From an uncultured Clostridium sp. (GTDB lineage Bacteria > Bacillota > Clostridia > Lachnospirales > Lachnospiraceae), in NCBI GenBank assembly GCA_900547035.1, contig URFM01000039.1, positions 1 through 35,131 of the forward strand: a DNA stretch of 35,131 nt, given 5' to 3'. The notes under the pieces were generated by a model that had not been told where the DNA came from, searched no databases, and was given only the letters and a program-made list of their open reading frames with translations. This document shows, piece after piece, positions 6,073-15,017 of this stretch; within the stretch, counting starts at the first letter, position 1; every line of letters begins with the position of its first letter. The translations under genes were made by a program, and so were the position numbers.

Positions 6073-7530
6073 ATGAATCAACTGGGAAAAATACTGCTGG
6101 CAGGAGGGGTGTGCGCGGCCGCCTGGTCGATGACAGCATTGGCCAGCACCAATCTGGAGACCAGTTCTTCTTTGGCGGGCATCACAGTGGCGATGAACAA
6201 TTACTATGCCAGCAATGAGGAGCCGGAGAAGTCTCTTTCGGAGGCGATCGAATCCATCAATTTTCCTGAAATTGTCTCTGCGGACAGCGGCGGGGGGGAG
6301 GAGAGTCAGGCGGCTTCAGCTTCTGAAACTTCAAAAGCTCTTCAGGAGACCTCGTCTTCCGCTTATGATAACATTGCTATTTCCAAGATCAGCGGTCATG
6401 TTAATATCCGCAGCGAGGCCAACACTTCCAGCCAGGTATTAGGCAAGATTTATAATGACAGCGCAGCTACGATCCTGGATACAGTCCAGGGGGAAGACGG
6501 AACCTGGTATCAGATTCAATCGGGCTCTGTGACAGGCTATATTAAGGCAGAGTATTTTGTTACCGGAAAAGAAGCGGAGCAAAAAGCCCAATCCGTAGGC
6601 ACAGAATATGGCACTGTAGTAGGAACCCCCACTCTCAGGCTGCGACAGAGTCCGGATTTGACCAGTAAAACCTTAACTTTGCTGTCGGAGGGGGCCAGCT
6701 ATGTGGTTTTGGAGGAACAGGGAGATTTCCTGAAAGTGGCTGTGGATTCCGATCTGGAAGGTTATGTATATAAGGAATACATGAAGACGGAGATCTCTAT
6801 GCCGGAGGCTGTTTCCAATGAGGAAGAAGAGGCGCAGAAGGCAGAGGAAGAAAAACGCAGACAAGAAGCCGAGGAGGCGATAAAAGAGCTGGAGGAAGCT
6901 AAGAAAGCGGAAGCCCAAAAGGCTTCTGAGGCGGCAGAGACGCAGAAAGAGACTCAAAAGGAAACAACCAGAGAGACCACGGAGGAAACACGAAAGGAAA
7001 CAACCGCGGCCCAGACGGTGGGAACCATCGCGGCCAATCCCGAAGAGGGGGAGGATGGCACTGTAGCGGCGCCCACGACCCAGAAAGCTACGGAAAAGGA
7101 AACCGAGAAAGAAACAGAGAAAACGACGGAAAGCGGTAAAGGCCCTGGCAGCAGTTCAAGTTCAGTGGATTCTGCCACCAGAAATGCTGTGGTAGCTTAT
7201 GCGAAACAGTTTTTGGGAAATCCTTACAAGTACGGTGGAACCAGCTTGACGGACGGCGCGGACTGCTCCGGATTTGTTATGAGCGTATTCTCCCATTTTG
7301 GAATCAGTACAGGGCGCAGTTCCAGAGATCAGGCAGGCAGAGGGAAAGAGATTGATGTAAGCGAGGTTCAGCCCGGAGATCTTTTGTTCTATGCCAGCGG
7401 AGGTTATATTAACCATGTAGGAATCTACATCGGCGGAGGGCAAATCATCCACGCCAGCAACCCCAGCACAGGAATCTGTCTGGCTCCGTCCAATTACCGG
7501 ACGCCTTGTAAGGCAGTTACTTTCTTTTAA
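6073..7530 (+). CDS. Secreted SH3b / NlpC-P60 cell-wall endopeptidase
   Basis: This 485-residue protein is exported and should cleave peptidoglycan stem peptides. A signal peptide covers about 1-25 (ending TALAS). Two bacterial SH3 domains follow, at about 100-163 (GHVNIRSEANTSSQVLGKI) and 178-240 (TLRLRQSPDLTSKTL). A Glu/Lys/Ala-rich probable coiled coil (about 247-295) leads into a Thr/Glu-rich linker to about 360. The C-terminal NlpC/P60 domain (about 370-485) has Cys398 in DCSGFV, His448 in NHVGIYIG and His460 in IIHASNP, so the catalytic set is complete. The start ATG 6073 follows a GAGGAAGAGGGG stretch. It lies directly behind trxB. Family knowledge suggests a role in daughter-cell separation or wall turnover. 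Confidence 0.92.
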   Translation: MNQLGKILLAGGVCAAAWSMTALASTNLETSSSLAGITVAMNNYYASNEEPEKSLSEAIESINFPEIVSADSGGGEESQAASASETSKALQETSSSAYDNIAISKISGHVNIRSEANTSSQVLGKIYNDSAATILDTVQGEDGTWYQIQSGSVTGYIKAEYFVTGKEAEQKAQSVGTEYGTVVGTPTLRLRQSPDLTSKTLTLLSEGASYVVLEEQGDFLKVAVDSDLEGYVYKEYMKTEISMPEAVSNEEEEAQKAEEEKRRQEAEEAIKELEEAKKAEAQKASEAAETQKETQKETTRETTEETRKETTAAQTVGTIAANPEEGEDGTVAAPTTQKATEKETEKETEKTTESGKGPGSSSSSVDSATRNAVVAYAKQFLGNPYKYGGTSLTDGADCSGFVMSVFSHFGISTGRSSRDQAGRGKEIDVSEVQPGDLLFYASGGYINHVGIYIGGGQIIHASNPSTGICLAPSNYRTPCKAVTFF

Positions 7531-7540
7531 ATGTTACATA

Positions 7541-7587
7541 AAAACCGGCAGGAGAAAGCCATGTGAGGCATTCCCTGCCGGTTTTTT
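7541..7587. terminator. Bidirectional terminator between the NlpC/P60 gene and hpf
   Basis: AAAACCGGCAGG (7541-7552) pairs with CCTGCCGGTTTT (7574-7585), with further Ts to 7587. The leading A run makes it symmetrical, so it can also end the minus-strand hpf transcript. The gap up to 7646 also contains one CCGAACAGCTGTT motif (7604-7616). Confidence 0.85.
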
Positions 7588-7646
7588 AGTTCAGATCAAA
7601 GTTCCGAACAGCTGTTAAATATAGAAAGGAATGGACAGCGTCTGCT

Positions 7647-8177
7647 TTAGAATTCCGGTTCAATAAGTCCATAGGTTCCATTTTTTCTGCGGTAAACTAC
7701 ATTTACCTGATCGGTGTCTGCATTGAGGAACACGTAAAAATTGTGTCCAAGCATTTCCATCTGCAGGCAGGCTTCCTCAGGATCAATGGGTTTGATGGCA
7801 AATTTCTTTGTTTTGACAATTCGGATATCTTCCTCCGGATGCTCGTCCTCTTCCTCCATAAAGGCCTGGGAGAAAGAGAGGGCGGATTGTTTTTTGTCAA
7901 TTAGTTTTTTTCTATATCGGCGGATCTGGCGTTCAATAACCTCCTCTACCAGATCGATGGAAACATACATGTCTGTGCTGGACTCTTCAGCGCGGATGGT
8001 ATTGCCCTTGATGGGGATGGTTACCTCAATTTTTTGACGGTCCTTCTGAGCGCTTAGAGCTACGATCACTTCAGTATCGGGAGTGAAGAAGTGTTCCAGT
8101 TTGCCAATTTTCTTCTCCACCATGGCTCTCAGTCCTGGAGTTACCTCAATATTTCTTCCTGTGATGGTATAACGCAT
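7647..8177 (-). CDS. hpf: Long-form ribosome hibernation-promoting factor
   Basis: This 176-residue protein binds the ribosome and dimerises it into inactive 100S particles in stationary phase. The N-terminal domain (about 1-100) has the RaiA/HPF start MRYTITGRNIEVTPGLR and the basic RRYRKKL stretch. A charged linker with EEEDEHPEED follows. The C-terminal dimerisation domain (about 120-176) contains KPIDPEEACLQMEMLGHNF. The two-domain length is the long form typical of Firmicutes. ATG 8177 follows AAGGAG (8186-8191, minus strand). A promoter is visible at 8208-8236. The adjacency to secA and prfB is conserved in many Firmicutes. Confidence 0.95.
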   Translation of the reverse strand: MRYTITGRNIEVTPGLRAMVEKKIGKLEHFFTPDTEVIVALSAQKDRQKIEVTIPIKGNTIRAEESSTDMYVSIDLVEEVIERQIRRYRKKLIDKKQSALSFSQAFMEEEDEHPEEDIRIVKTKKFAIKPIDPEEACLQMEMLGHNFYVFLNADTDQVNVVYRRKNGTYGLIEPEF

Positions 8178-8207
8178 ATAATCAACTCCTTTTCTTGGGA
8201 TAACCCT

Positions 8208-8236
8208 AGTATAACATATTTATCCTGAAAATACAA
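8208..8236 (-). promoter_or_regulatory. Promoter of hpf
   Basis: On the minus strand, -35 TTGTAT (8236-8231) is 17 bases from -10 TATACT (8213-8208). The start codon is about 30 bases downstream. The sequence beyond it, 8220-8310, is markedly AT-rich. Confidence 0.7.
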
Positions 8237-8311
8237 TTTAAAATAGAGGATTGTTCTGACAATTTATCTTAATTTTTTATAAAAATAGGCTTTATAGATA
8301 AAATACACAGG

Positions 8312-8569
8312 TTATCCGTCAGCTGTGTTGCCCCCTGATTTGTCAAGGTAAATTCGTGTATTTTATGAGGAAATTGTGAAGTTTATGAGAACTATACAAA
8401 AATAAAGAAAGTGAAAAGATTTTGTAAAATCCCTTGAAACGTAACTATGGGGATTGTGGATAATGTGGATAACTCGGTGTATAACTAAAATTCGCTATAA
8501 AATCGGACAAGTTTTCGGTGGATAAGTCTGGGGAGAAGTGTGGATGAAAAATGTGGATACTGTGGAAAT
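8312..8569. other. DnaA-box cluster beside an AT-rich stretch (origin-like or DnaA-titration site)
   Basis: Two perfect DnaA boxes (TGTGGATAA, complement of TTATCCACA) stand in direct tandem at 8455-8463 and 8464-8472. Near matches follow in the same orientation: 8476-8484 (7/9), 8517-8525 (8/9), 8539-8547 (8/9), and another tandem pair 8552-8560 (8/9) and 8561-8569 (7/9). One opposing weak match, TTATCCGTC, is at 8312-8320. That gives seven co-oriented boxes in 115 bases, flanked by AT-rich DNA at about 8220-8310. No dnaA, dnaN or rpmH gene is in the window. DnaA binding is expected from the boxes; whether this is oriC, a secondary cluster that titrates DnaA, or a regulatory site is unresolved. 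Confidence 0.75.
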
Positions 8570-8661
8570 TACCAGAATCGAACATAGTTTTTGTGCAATG
8601 TGCTTAGTTGACCATAAGAAAGGGGAAAAAGTTAATTTTATATGAACGTGGCAGGAAGCGG

Positions 8662-8690
8662 TTGAATAAATTTCTTCTTAGTGCTACAAT
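8662..8690 (+). promoter_or_regulatory. Probable secA promoter
   Basis: -35 TTGAAT (8662-8667) and -10 TACAAT (8685-8690) are separated by exactly 17 bases. Transcription would start near 8698, giving a secA leader of about 255 bases that contains the nested inverted repeat at 8705-8808. Confidence 0.65.
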
Positions 8691-8704
8691 ATCTTAGATT
8701 ATAT

Positions 8705-8808
8705 GTAACAGTTCGGGATGGCGGAAAACGAGGGCAAAAGCAGGCCTCAAGTTTGTTTATAAGCATGTTTTTGCCCTCGTTTTCACATCGGATATCCCGA
8801 AGGGTTAC
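8705..8808 (+). repeat. 104-bp nested inverted repeat in the secA leader
   Basis: The outer arms are GTAACAGTTCGGGAT (8705-8719) and ATCCCGAAGGGTTAC (8794-8808), which pair at 13 of 15 positions. Inside them, AAAACGAGGGCAAAA (8725-8739) pairs perfectly with TTTTGCCCTCGTTTT (8769-8783). The inner hairpin ends in TTTT and so resembles an intrinsic terminator. The whole could be an attenuator of secA transcription or a small non-autonomous element with terminal inverted repeats. Its ends match the motif dispersed elsewhere in the window. From 8809 to 8952 I see nothing but the ribosome site. Confidence 0.7.
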
Positions 8809-8952
8809 GACTGCATCGCAAGCGTAGCTGTCTGCAGGCATTTACAGAATAAGCGTGGTACATGCGGCAGATACTAGGAAGAGAACTGTCCTGACAGGCG
8901 GGGGCGCTGTTTGAGATGGATTTATATAAGGAAGAAGTTAGGAGAGCATACC

Positions 8953-11523
8953 ATGAATTTGATTGAAAAGGTATTCGGGACTCACAGTGACAGAGAGCTG
9001 AAGCTGATTCGGCCGATTGTGGCAAAGATCGAAGGCCTTCGGCCGGAAATGGTGGCCAAATCCGATGAGGAACTTCGGGACCAGACCAGAATCTTTAAAG
9101 AGCGTTTGGAAAAAGGCGAGACACTGGACGATATTCTGCCGGAAGCGTTTGCCACAGTGCGGGAAGCAGCCAGAAGAGTACTGAATATGGAACATTTCCC
9201 GGTACAGCTGATTGGAGGCATCGTGCTCCATCAGGGCCGTATCGCGGAGATGAAAACAGGTGAAGGAAAAACGCTTGTGTCCACTTGCCCGGCGTACTTA
9301 AATGCTTTGGCAGGAAAAGGCGTCCAGATTGTAACGGTCAATGACTATCTGGCAAAACGTGACGCCGAATGGATGGGGCAGGTTCACCGTTTCCTGGGAC
9401 TTACCGTAGGAGTGGTTCTCAATGAGATGAATTCCCAGGAGAGAAAGAAGGCCTATGCCTGTGATATTACCTATGTAACCAACAATGAGCTGGGATTTGA
9501 TTATCTTCGCGATAACATGGCTATCTACAAAGAACAGCTGGTTTTGCGAGACCTGGACTACTGTATTATCGATGAGGTGGACTCTGTGCTGATCGATGAG
9601 GCCAGAACTCCTTTGATTATTTCTGGCCAGAGCGGTAAATCTACCAAGCTTTATGAGGTGTGCGATATTTTGGCACGTCAGTTGGAGCGGGGTACGGTTT
9701 CCAAAGAGTTTTCCAAGATGGACGCCATTATGGGGGAGGAAATCGAGGAGACCGGAGACTTTATTGTAGATGAAAAAGATAAGGTTGTGAATCTGACCGA
9801 GCAGGGTGTTCGGAAGGTGGAAGATTTCTTCCATATTGAGAACCTGGCAGATCCGGAAAATCTGGAGATTCAGCACAACATTATTTTGGCCCTTCGCGCA
9901 AACTATTTAATGTTTAAAGACAAGGACTATGTGGTAAAAGATAACGAAGTCCTGATTGTAGACGAGTTTACAGGACGTATTATGCCTGGCCGCCGCTATT
10001 CCGATGGACTTCATCAGGCTATCGAGGCGAAGGAACATGTAAATGTCCGCCGGGAGAGCCGTACGCTGGCTACCATCACATTCCAGAATTTCTTTAATAA
10101 ATTCCGCAAGAAAGCCGGTATGACAGGTACGGCTCTGACGGAGGAGAAGGAGTTTAGGAACATCTACTCGATGGATGTAATCTCCATTCCTACGAACCGC
10201 CCCATGATTCGTAAGGACCTGGAGGATGCGGTTTACAAGACAAAGAAAGAGAAATTTAAGGCGGTTGTGGATGAGGTTGAGGCGGCTCATAAGAAGGGGC
10301 AGCCGGTTCTGGTGGGTACTATCGCCATTGAGACTTCAGAACTTTTAAGCGGTATGCTCAAGAGACGGGGCATCCCACATAAGGTGCTGAACGCCAAATT
10401 CCATGAGCTGGAGGCGGAAATCGTAGCGGATGCAGGTATCCACGGAGCGGTGACCATTGCCACCAACATGGCAGGTCGTGGTACGGATATTAAGCTGGAC
10501 GATGAGGCGAAAGCTCTGGGAGGACTAAAGATCATCGGTACGGAACGTCATGAGTCCAGACGTATTGACAATCAGCTGAGAGGCCGTTCCGGACGTCAGG
10601 GTGATCCGGGAGAATCCCGGTTCTATCTGTCCCTGGAGGACGACTTGCTGAGACTGTTTGGCTCTGACCGCCTGATGAAAATGTTTGAGGCTATGGGTGT
10701 GCCGGAAGGGGAGCAGATTGAGCATCGGATGCTGTCCAATGCCATTGAAAAAGCCCAGATGAAGATTGAATTCAATAACTATGGCATTCGTGAGCAGCTG
10801 TTAAAATACGATGAAGTAAATAATGAGCAGAGAGAAGTAATCTATGCGGAGCGCCGTAAGGTTCTGGACGGAGACAACATGCGGGATCTGATCCTGAAAA
10901 TGATTACTGAAATTGTAGAGAATGCGGTAGATATGTCCATCTCTGACGATCAGTCTCCTGAAAGTTGGGATATGAAGGAACTGAACAATCTGCTTTTGCC
11001 TATTATTCCTCTAAAGCCTATTAAATTGCCGGAAGAGAGCGGCAAGATGAAGAAAAACGAGCTGAAGCATATGCTGAAGGAGGAAGCGATTAAGCTTTAC
11101 GAGGCGAAAGAGGCGGAGTTCCCGGAGACAGAGCAGATTCGTGAGATCGAGCGGGTAGTACTTCTGAAAGTGATCGATAACAAGTGGATGGCTCATCTGG
11201 ATGATATGGATCAGCTGCGCGAGGGGATCGGACTCCAGGCATATGGACAGAGAGATCCGGTTGTGGAGTACAAGATGCAGGCCTACGAGATGTATGAGGC
11301 CATGATGGCCTCTATCCAGGAAGAGACCGTACGTATTCTTTTCCATATCCGTGTTGAACAGAAGGTAGAGCGTGAATCCAACGTGAAGGTAACCGGCACC
11401 AATCGCGACCCGGGTTCCGCCAGCGCTCCCAAGAAGAGGGCAGAACAGAAGATCTATCCTAACGATCCCTGTCCCTGCGGCTCCGGCAAAAAGTACAAAC
11501 AGTGCTGCGGCCGGATGAAATAA
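8953..11523 (+). CDS. secA: Preprotein translocase ATPase SecA
   Basis: This 856-residue motor pushes unfolded preproteins through SecYEG at the membrane. The start ATG 8953 has AGGAG at 8940-8944; the upstream in-frame start at 8911 lacks a site. Walker A MKTGEGKT is at residues 100-107 and the DEVD box at 207-210 within [16 protein letters not shown]. Helicase motifs GTDIKLDD and [13 protein letters not shown] are present. The C-terminal zinc-binding SEC-C tail has Cys840, Cys842, Cys851 and Cys852 ([14 protein letters not shown]), which bind SecB or ribosomes in family members. Length is normal for a Firmicute SecA1. prfB begins 25 bases later, so the two are probably one operon. Confidence 0.97.
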   Translation: MNLIEKVFGTHSDRELKLIRPIVAKIEGLRPEMVAKSDEELRDQTRIFKERLEKGETLDDILPEAFATVREAARRVLNMEHFPVQLIGGIVLHQGRIAEMKTGEGKTLVSTCPAYLNALAGKGVQIVTVNDYLAKRDAEWMGQVHRFLGLTVGVVLNEMNSQERKKAYACDITYVTNNELGFDYLRDNMAIYKEQLVLRDLDYCIIDEVDSVLIDEARTPLIISGQSGKSTKLYEVCDILARQLERGTVSKEFSKMDAIMGEEIEETGDFIVDEKDKVVNLTEQGVRKVEDFFHIENLADPENLEIQHNIILALRANYLMFKDKDYVVKDNEVLIVDEFTGRIMPGRRYSDGLHQAIEAKEHVNVRRESRTLATITFQNFFNKFRKKAGMTGTALTEEKEFRNIYSMDVISIPTNRPMIRKDLEDAVYKTKKEKFKAVVDEVEAAHKKGQPVLVGTIAIETSELLSGMLKRRGIPHKVLNAKFHELEAEIVADAGIHGAVTIATNMAGRGTDIKLDDEAKALGGLKIIGTERHESRRIDNQLRGRSGRQGDPGESRFYLSLEDDLLRLFGSDRLMKMFEAMGVPEGEQIEHRMLSNAIEKAQMKIEFNNYGIREQLLKYDEVNNEQREVIYAERRKVLDGDNMRDLILKMITEIVENAVDMSISDDQSPESWDMKELNNLLLPIIPLKPIKLPEESGKMKKNELKHMLKEEAIKLYEAKEAEFPETEQIREIERVVLLKVIDNKWMAHLDDMDQLREGIGLQAYGQRDPVVEYKMQAYEMYEAMMASIQEETVRILFHIRVEQKVERESNVKVTGTNRDPGSASAPKKRAEQKIYPNDPCPCGSGKKYKQCCGRMK

Positions 11524-11548
11524 AAAATGAATGAAAGAAGGTGAAGCT

Positions 11549-12686
11549 GTGGTTGAGTTCGATAATTTTAAACATACGTTGTCCACGTATGACAAACCAT
11601 TAGTGGAAGTGAGGGATTCACTTTGACCTGGACGGCAAAGAAAGACGGATTGCAGAATTAGATAAGTCCATGGAAGAGCCGGGTTTTTGGGATGACCCGG
11701 AGAAGTCTACCCGCATGGTCCGGGAGGCCAAGCATTTAAAAGACGAGGTGGACACTTATAAATCTCTGGAGCAGGCTTATGAGGACATCCAGGTAATGAT
11801 TCAGATGGGGTATGAGGAGAACGATGCTTCTCTGATTCCTGAAATCCAGCAGATGCTGGATGATTTTGCAAAGACTCTGGAGGAGATGCGGCTGAAGCTG
11901 CTTCTTTCCGGTGAATATGACAGCAACAACGCTATTCTGCGTCTGAATGCCGGCGCCGGAGGCACTGAGTCCTGCGATTGGTGCAGCATGCTTTATCGGA
12001 TGTATTGCCGTTGGGCGGAGCGCAAAGGTTTTAAGTATGAGGTGCTGGACTATCTGGACGGAGAAGAAGCGGGAATTAAGTCAGTTACTATTCAAATCAA
12101 TGGGGAAAATGCCTACGGCTATTTACGTTCCGAGCATGGCGTACATCGCCTGGTGCGGATTTCTCCCTTTAATGCGGCGGGAAAGCGGCAGACTTCCTTC
12201 GTGTCCTGTGATGTGATGCCGGATTTGGAGGATGATATCGATATTGAAATTAATCCTGATGATATCCGAATCGACACCTATCGTTCCAGCGGCGCCGGCG
12301 GCCAGCACATCAACAAGACTTCCTCCGCCATCCGTATCACGCATTTCCCCACAGGAATCGTGGTTACCTGCCAGAATGAGCGGTCCCAGTTCCAGAATAA
12401 GGATAAAGCTATGCAGATGTTGAAGGCTAAGCTGTATATGCTGAAGCAGCAGGAACAGGCGGCCAAGGCTGCGGGAATCCGGGGAGATGTGAAGGAAATT
12501 GGCTGGGGAAACCAGATCCGTTCCTATGTGCTCCAGCCCTATACCATGGTGAAGGATCACCGTACCGGTGAGGAAACCGGAAATGTCGATGCCGTTCTGG
12601 ATGGAGGAATTGACCAGTTTATCAGTGCCTATCTGCGCTGGATGAGTCTGGGATGCCCGGATAAAAACGCGGGAGCGGACGACTAA
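11549..12686 (+). CDS. prfB: Peptide chain release factor 2, made by programmed +1 frameshift
   Basis: RF2 ends translation at UGA and UAA. The gene is in two frames: 25 codons from GTG 11549 (behind AAGAAGG) end at CTT 11621-11623 and an in-frame TGA at 11624-11626. After a +1 slip, reading resumes with GAC at 11625 and continues to 12686, giving about 378 residues. The stop-recognition SPF is at residues 205-207 and the hydrolysis motif GGQ at 250-252 within [14 protein letters not shown], the same numbering as E. coli RF2. The join is 11549-11623 plus 11625-12686. Annotation as a protein starting at 11670 would lose about 40 residues. Confidence 0.96.
11607..11627 (+). promoter_or_regulatory. 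Autoregulatory frameshift site of prfB
   Basis: The slip codon CTT (11621-11623) is followed by TGA-C. An internal Shine-Dalgarno-like GAGGG (11611-11615) precedes it by 5 bases, two more than in E. coli. AAGTGA (11607-11612) can pair with TCACTT (11618-11623), so the stimulator and slip codon also lie in a small dyad. When RF2 is scarce the ribosome pauses at UGA and shifts, restoring RF2. Confidence 0.9.
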
Positions 12687-12717
12687 TAAACTGTTGTGTT
12701 AAAACAAGAAGACAGAG

Positions 12718-12754
12718 AGCAGTCAGAGGGAATTTTCCGTCTTGACTGCTTTTT
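12718..12754 (+). terminator. Terminator after secA-prfB
   Basis: AGCAGTCA (12718-12725) pairs with TGACTGCT (12743-12750), and the GGGAA/TTCC of the loop can extend the pairing. A T run follows. Confidence 0.8.
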
Positions 12755-12781
12755 GCATCTTCTAAAAAACATAAAATCGGG

Positions 12782-12810
12782 TTGCATCCGGAAGGGAAGT
12801 ATGTTAATAT
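12782..12810 (+). promoter_or_regulatory. Promoter of the ACT-regulator/hom pair
   Basis: -35 TTGCAT (12782-12787) and -10 TAATAT (12805-12810) have a 17-base spacer. The first start codon is about 80 bases downstream. Confidence 0.6.
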
Positions 12811-12891
12811 CTTTTTCGTGAGTACAGATGTATTTGCAATGCGGACATTCGGGCCGCGGATTTGACTTGAGCGGTTTGAGAAGAGGTGCAT

Positions 12892-13335
12892 ATGGGAGAT
12901 AAGAGCAAGTATTTTCTGGTAAAACAAAAGGCGGTGCCTGAGGTGCTGTTAAAGGTGGTAGAGGCTAAAAGGCTGTTGGAATCCGAGAGAGCTATCACGG
13001 TTCAGGAAGCTACCGAAAAGGTAGGAATCAGCCGCAGCTCTTTTTACAAATATAAGGATGATATTCTGCCTTTTTACGATAACGCTAAGGGGAAGACGAT
13101 TACCTTGGTAATCCAGATGGATGATGAGCAGGGACTGCTCAGCGATTTGCTTCATGTAGTGGCGGTTTATAAAGCCAATATCCTGACGATCCATCAAAGT
13201 ATTCCGGTTGGAGGAGTGGCTACCTTAACTTTGAGCGTTGAGGTGAGGGAAAATACGGGAAATGTATCCACTATGGTGGAAGAATTGGAGGCTGTATCCG
13301 GCGTCCACTATGTAAAAATATTAGCCAGAGAATAG
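12892..13335 (+). CDS. ACT-domain protein of the PheB/ThrR family, probable threonine-pathway regulator
   Basis: This 147-residue protein starts at ATG 12892 behind AAGAGG; a GTG two codons earlier is possible. Residues about 34-56 look like a helix-turn-helix (ITVQEATEKVGISRSSFYKY). The rest (about 70-145) is an ACT domain with MDDEQGLLSDLLHVVAVYKANILTIHQS, the usual amino-acid-binding fold. B. subtilis has an equivalent protein (PheB, renamed ThrR) beside hom that controls threonine genes. The location directly upstream of hom here supports the same role. Older databases call the family a chorismate mutase, which the sequence does not support. Confidence 0.85.
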   Translation: MGDKSKYFLVKQKAVPEVLLKVVEAKRLLESERAITVQEATEKVGISRSSFYKYKDDILPFYDNAKGKTITLVIQMDDEQGLLSDLLHVVAVYKANILTIHQSIPVGGVATLTLSVEVRENTGNVSTMVEELEAVSGVHYVKILARE

Positions 13336-13347
13336 GCAATCCTGACG

Positions 13348-13371
13348 GTTCAGGCCGTCCTGAACAGCTAC
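13348..13371 (+). repeat. Hairpin with dispersed CCTGAACAGCTAC motif, between the regulator and hom
   Basis: GTTCAGG (13348-13354) pairs perfectly with CCTGAAC (13359-13365) around a 4-base loop, and the motif runs on to CTAC at 13371. No T run follows, so it is not a terminator. It resembles the hairpin at 4948-4975. Confidence 0.55.
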
Positions 13372-13403
13372 AAATTAACAGAAACAGGGAGCGGAGCAGA
13401 AAA

Positions 13404-14648
13404 ATGGTAAAAGCAGCGGTAATGGGATACGGAACGATCGGTTCCGGCGTAGTAGAAGTATTGACGGAGAATCGGGAGCAGGTGGCAAAAGCCGCCGGAC
13501 AGGAAATTGAGGTAAAGTATATCCTGGACTTAAGGGATTTCCCTGACAGCCCGGTGGCGGACAAAATCGTCCATGATTTTAAGAGGATTGAGGAGGACGA
13601 GGAAATCCGGCTGGTAGTGGAAACCATGGGCGGATTAAATCCCGCGTATCCTTTTGTTAAGGCCTGCCTGCTGGCGGGGAAGCATGTGGCGACCTCCAAT
13701 AAGGCGCTGGTAGCCGCCTATGGTACGGAGCTTTTGGAAATTGCCCGTAAAAATCACGTGAATTTCTTTTTTGAAGCCAGCGTAGGAGGGGGAATTCCCA
13801 TTGTCCGGCCGTTGTACCGCTGCCTGAAGGGAGAACAGATCCAGGAGATTACCGGTATTTTAAACGGGACCACTAATTATATTCTTACCAAGATGGAGCG
13901 GGAGGGAGCATCCTTTGAGACGGTTTTGAAGGAAGCGCAAAATCTGGGGTATGCGGAACGCAATCCGGAGGCGGATGTAGAAGGCCATGATACCTGCCGC
14001 AAGATTGCCATTTTGACTGCTATGGCTACAGGGCGTCAGGTGAATTATGAGGAAATTTATACGGAAGGTATTACCGGCATTACAGAGGCTGATTTTAAAT
14101 ACGCTCAGAAGATGGAAGCTTCCATCAAGCTTTTTGGAACCAGCAGAATCCTGGGAGACGGCAGAGTCAGCGCATATGTGGCGCCTGTGATGGTGGGGAA
14201 AAGCCATCCACTCTACCCGGTCAGCGATGTGTTCAACGGAATCCTGGTGAGGGGAAATATGGTAGGAGATACCATGTTCTACGGCAGCGGAGCCGGAAAA
14301 CTGCCGACTGCCAGCGCGGTGGTAGCGGATTTGATTGAAGCGGCCCAGAATCTGGATCAGAATGTGGATATGGGCTGGGGAGACGAAAAGCAGGAGATTC
14401 TGCCTATGGAGCAGGCTTCTTTTCGGTATTTCCTGCGTCTGGCAGGCAGCCACCGCAACAAGGAGCAGGACGTACAGATGTGCTTCGGTCAGACAGAGGT
14501 GATTGAGCTTTACGGTATGGACGAATTTGGTATTCTGACCAGAACCTTGAAAGAGGGGGAATTCAGAGCTGCCTGCGGACGATATGAAAGTCTGGAGAAG
14601 GAGAAGGGAGAGTACGGCATCAAGCAGACCATTCGGGCGCTGATGTAA
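13404..14648 (+). CDS. hom: Homoserine dehydrogenase
   Basis: This 414-residue enzyme reduces aspartate semialdehyde to homoserine, the branch point to threonine and methionine. The nucleotide-binding GYGTIGSG is at residues 8-15. SNKALVAAYG and the family signature GILNGTTNYILTKM with GYAERNPEADVEGHD are intact. The last 70 or so residues form a short ACT-like region, the usual site of threonine feedback, though degenerate by eye. ATG 13404 follows GGAGCGGAG. It lies 68 bases behind the ACT regulator with only a hairpin between, so the two are probably co-expressed. Confidence 0.95.
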   Translation: MVKAAVMGYGTIGSGVVEVLTENREQVAKAAGQEIEVKYILDLRDFPDSPVADKIVHDFKRIEEDEEIRLVVETMGGLNPAYPFVKACLLAGKHVATSNKALVAAYGTELLEIARKNHVNFFFEASVGGGIPIVRPLYRCLKGEQIQEITGILNGTTNYILTKMEREGASFETVLKEAQNLGYAERNPEADVEGHDTCRKIAILTAMATGRQVNYEEIYTEGITGITEADFKYAQKMEASIKLFGTSRILGDGRVSAYVAPVMVGKSHPLYPVSDVFNGILVRGNMVGDTMFYGSGAGKLPTASAVVADLIEAAQNLDQNVDMGWGDEKQEILPMEQASFRYFLRLAGSHRNKEQDVQMCFGQTEVIELYGMDEFGILTRTLKEGEFRAACGRYESLEKEKGEYGIKQTIRALM

Positions 14649-14654
14649 ATAATT

Positions 14655-15017
14655 ATGATGGATACAATCATTCAGTTTGTGGAATGGATGGCCAGGCAGG
14701 GATTTCCCTGCCTGTTTCATCTTACAACCGGGCTTTACTGTCCGGCCTGCGGAGGAACCAGAGCCGTCCGGGCGCTTTTGAGGGGAAATTTGAAGATGAG
14801 TTTTCAGTATCATCCCATTGTGCTCTACATGGCAGCGGTGATTTTGGCAGAAGCGGCCAGTTTTGTTATTTCCAAAGTTACAAAAAACCCCAGATGGTAT
14901 CTGGGGCATGAGTTGGGGTTTGTATACGGCGGAATCGCGGTATTGATGGTCAACTGGATTTTCAAAAATTATATGCTGATAAAAGGGATTGACCTGCTGC
15001 CTCTGTGGCCTTATTGA
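14655..15017 (+). CDS. DUF2752 membrane protein (first of two in the window)
   Basis: This 120-residue protein has the DUF2752 signature: an N-terminal helix, then GLYCPACGGTRAVRALLRG (Cys29 and Cys32), a QYHP motif, and two more membrane helices (about 55-75 and 88-107). Its function is unknown. The CPxCG pair could bind a metal or form a disulfide. It starts 6 bases after hom with no clear ribosome site, so it may be translated by coupling. Its end overlaps the convergent membrane-protein gene by 7 bases. A second DUF2752 gene is at 34510. Confidence 0.8.
   Translation: MMDTIIQFVEWMARQGFPCLFHLTTGLYCPACGGTRAVRALLRGNLKMSFQYHPIVLYMAAVILAEAASFVISKVTKNPRWYLGHELGFVYGGIAVLMVNWIFKNYMLIKGIDLLPLWPY

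Noticed and set aside
8178..8952. A protein gene or secM-like arrest peptide upstream of secA
   Set aside because: No frame with a ribosome site and signal-peptide-like sequence is present in this gap; the minus frame 8638-8841 lies on the inverted repeat and looks non-coding.
13860..14909. 349-residue minus-strand open frame opposite hom
   Set aside because: It is a shadow of hom and the DUF2752 gene with low-complexity, His-rich translation.
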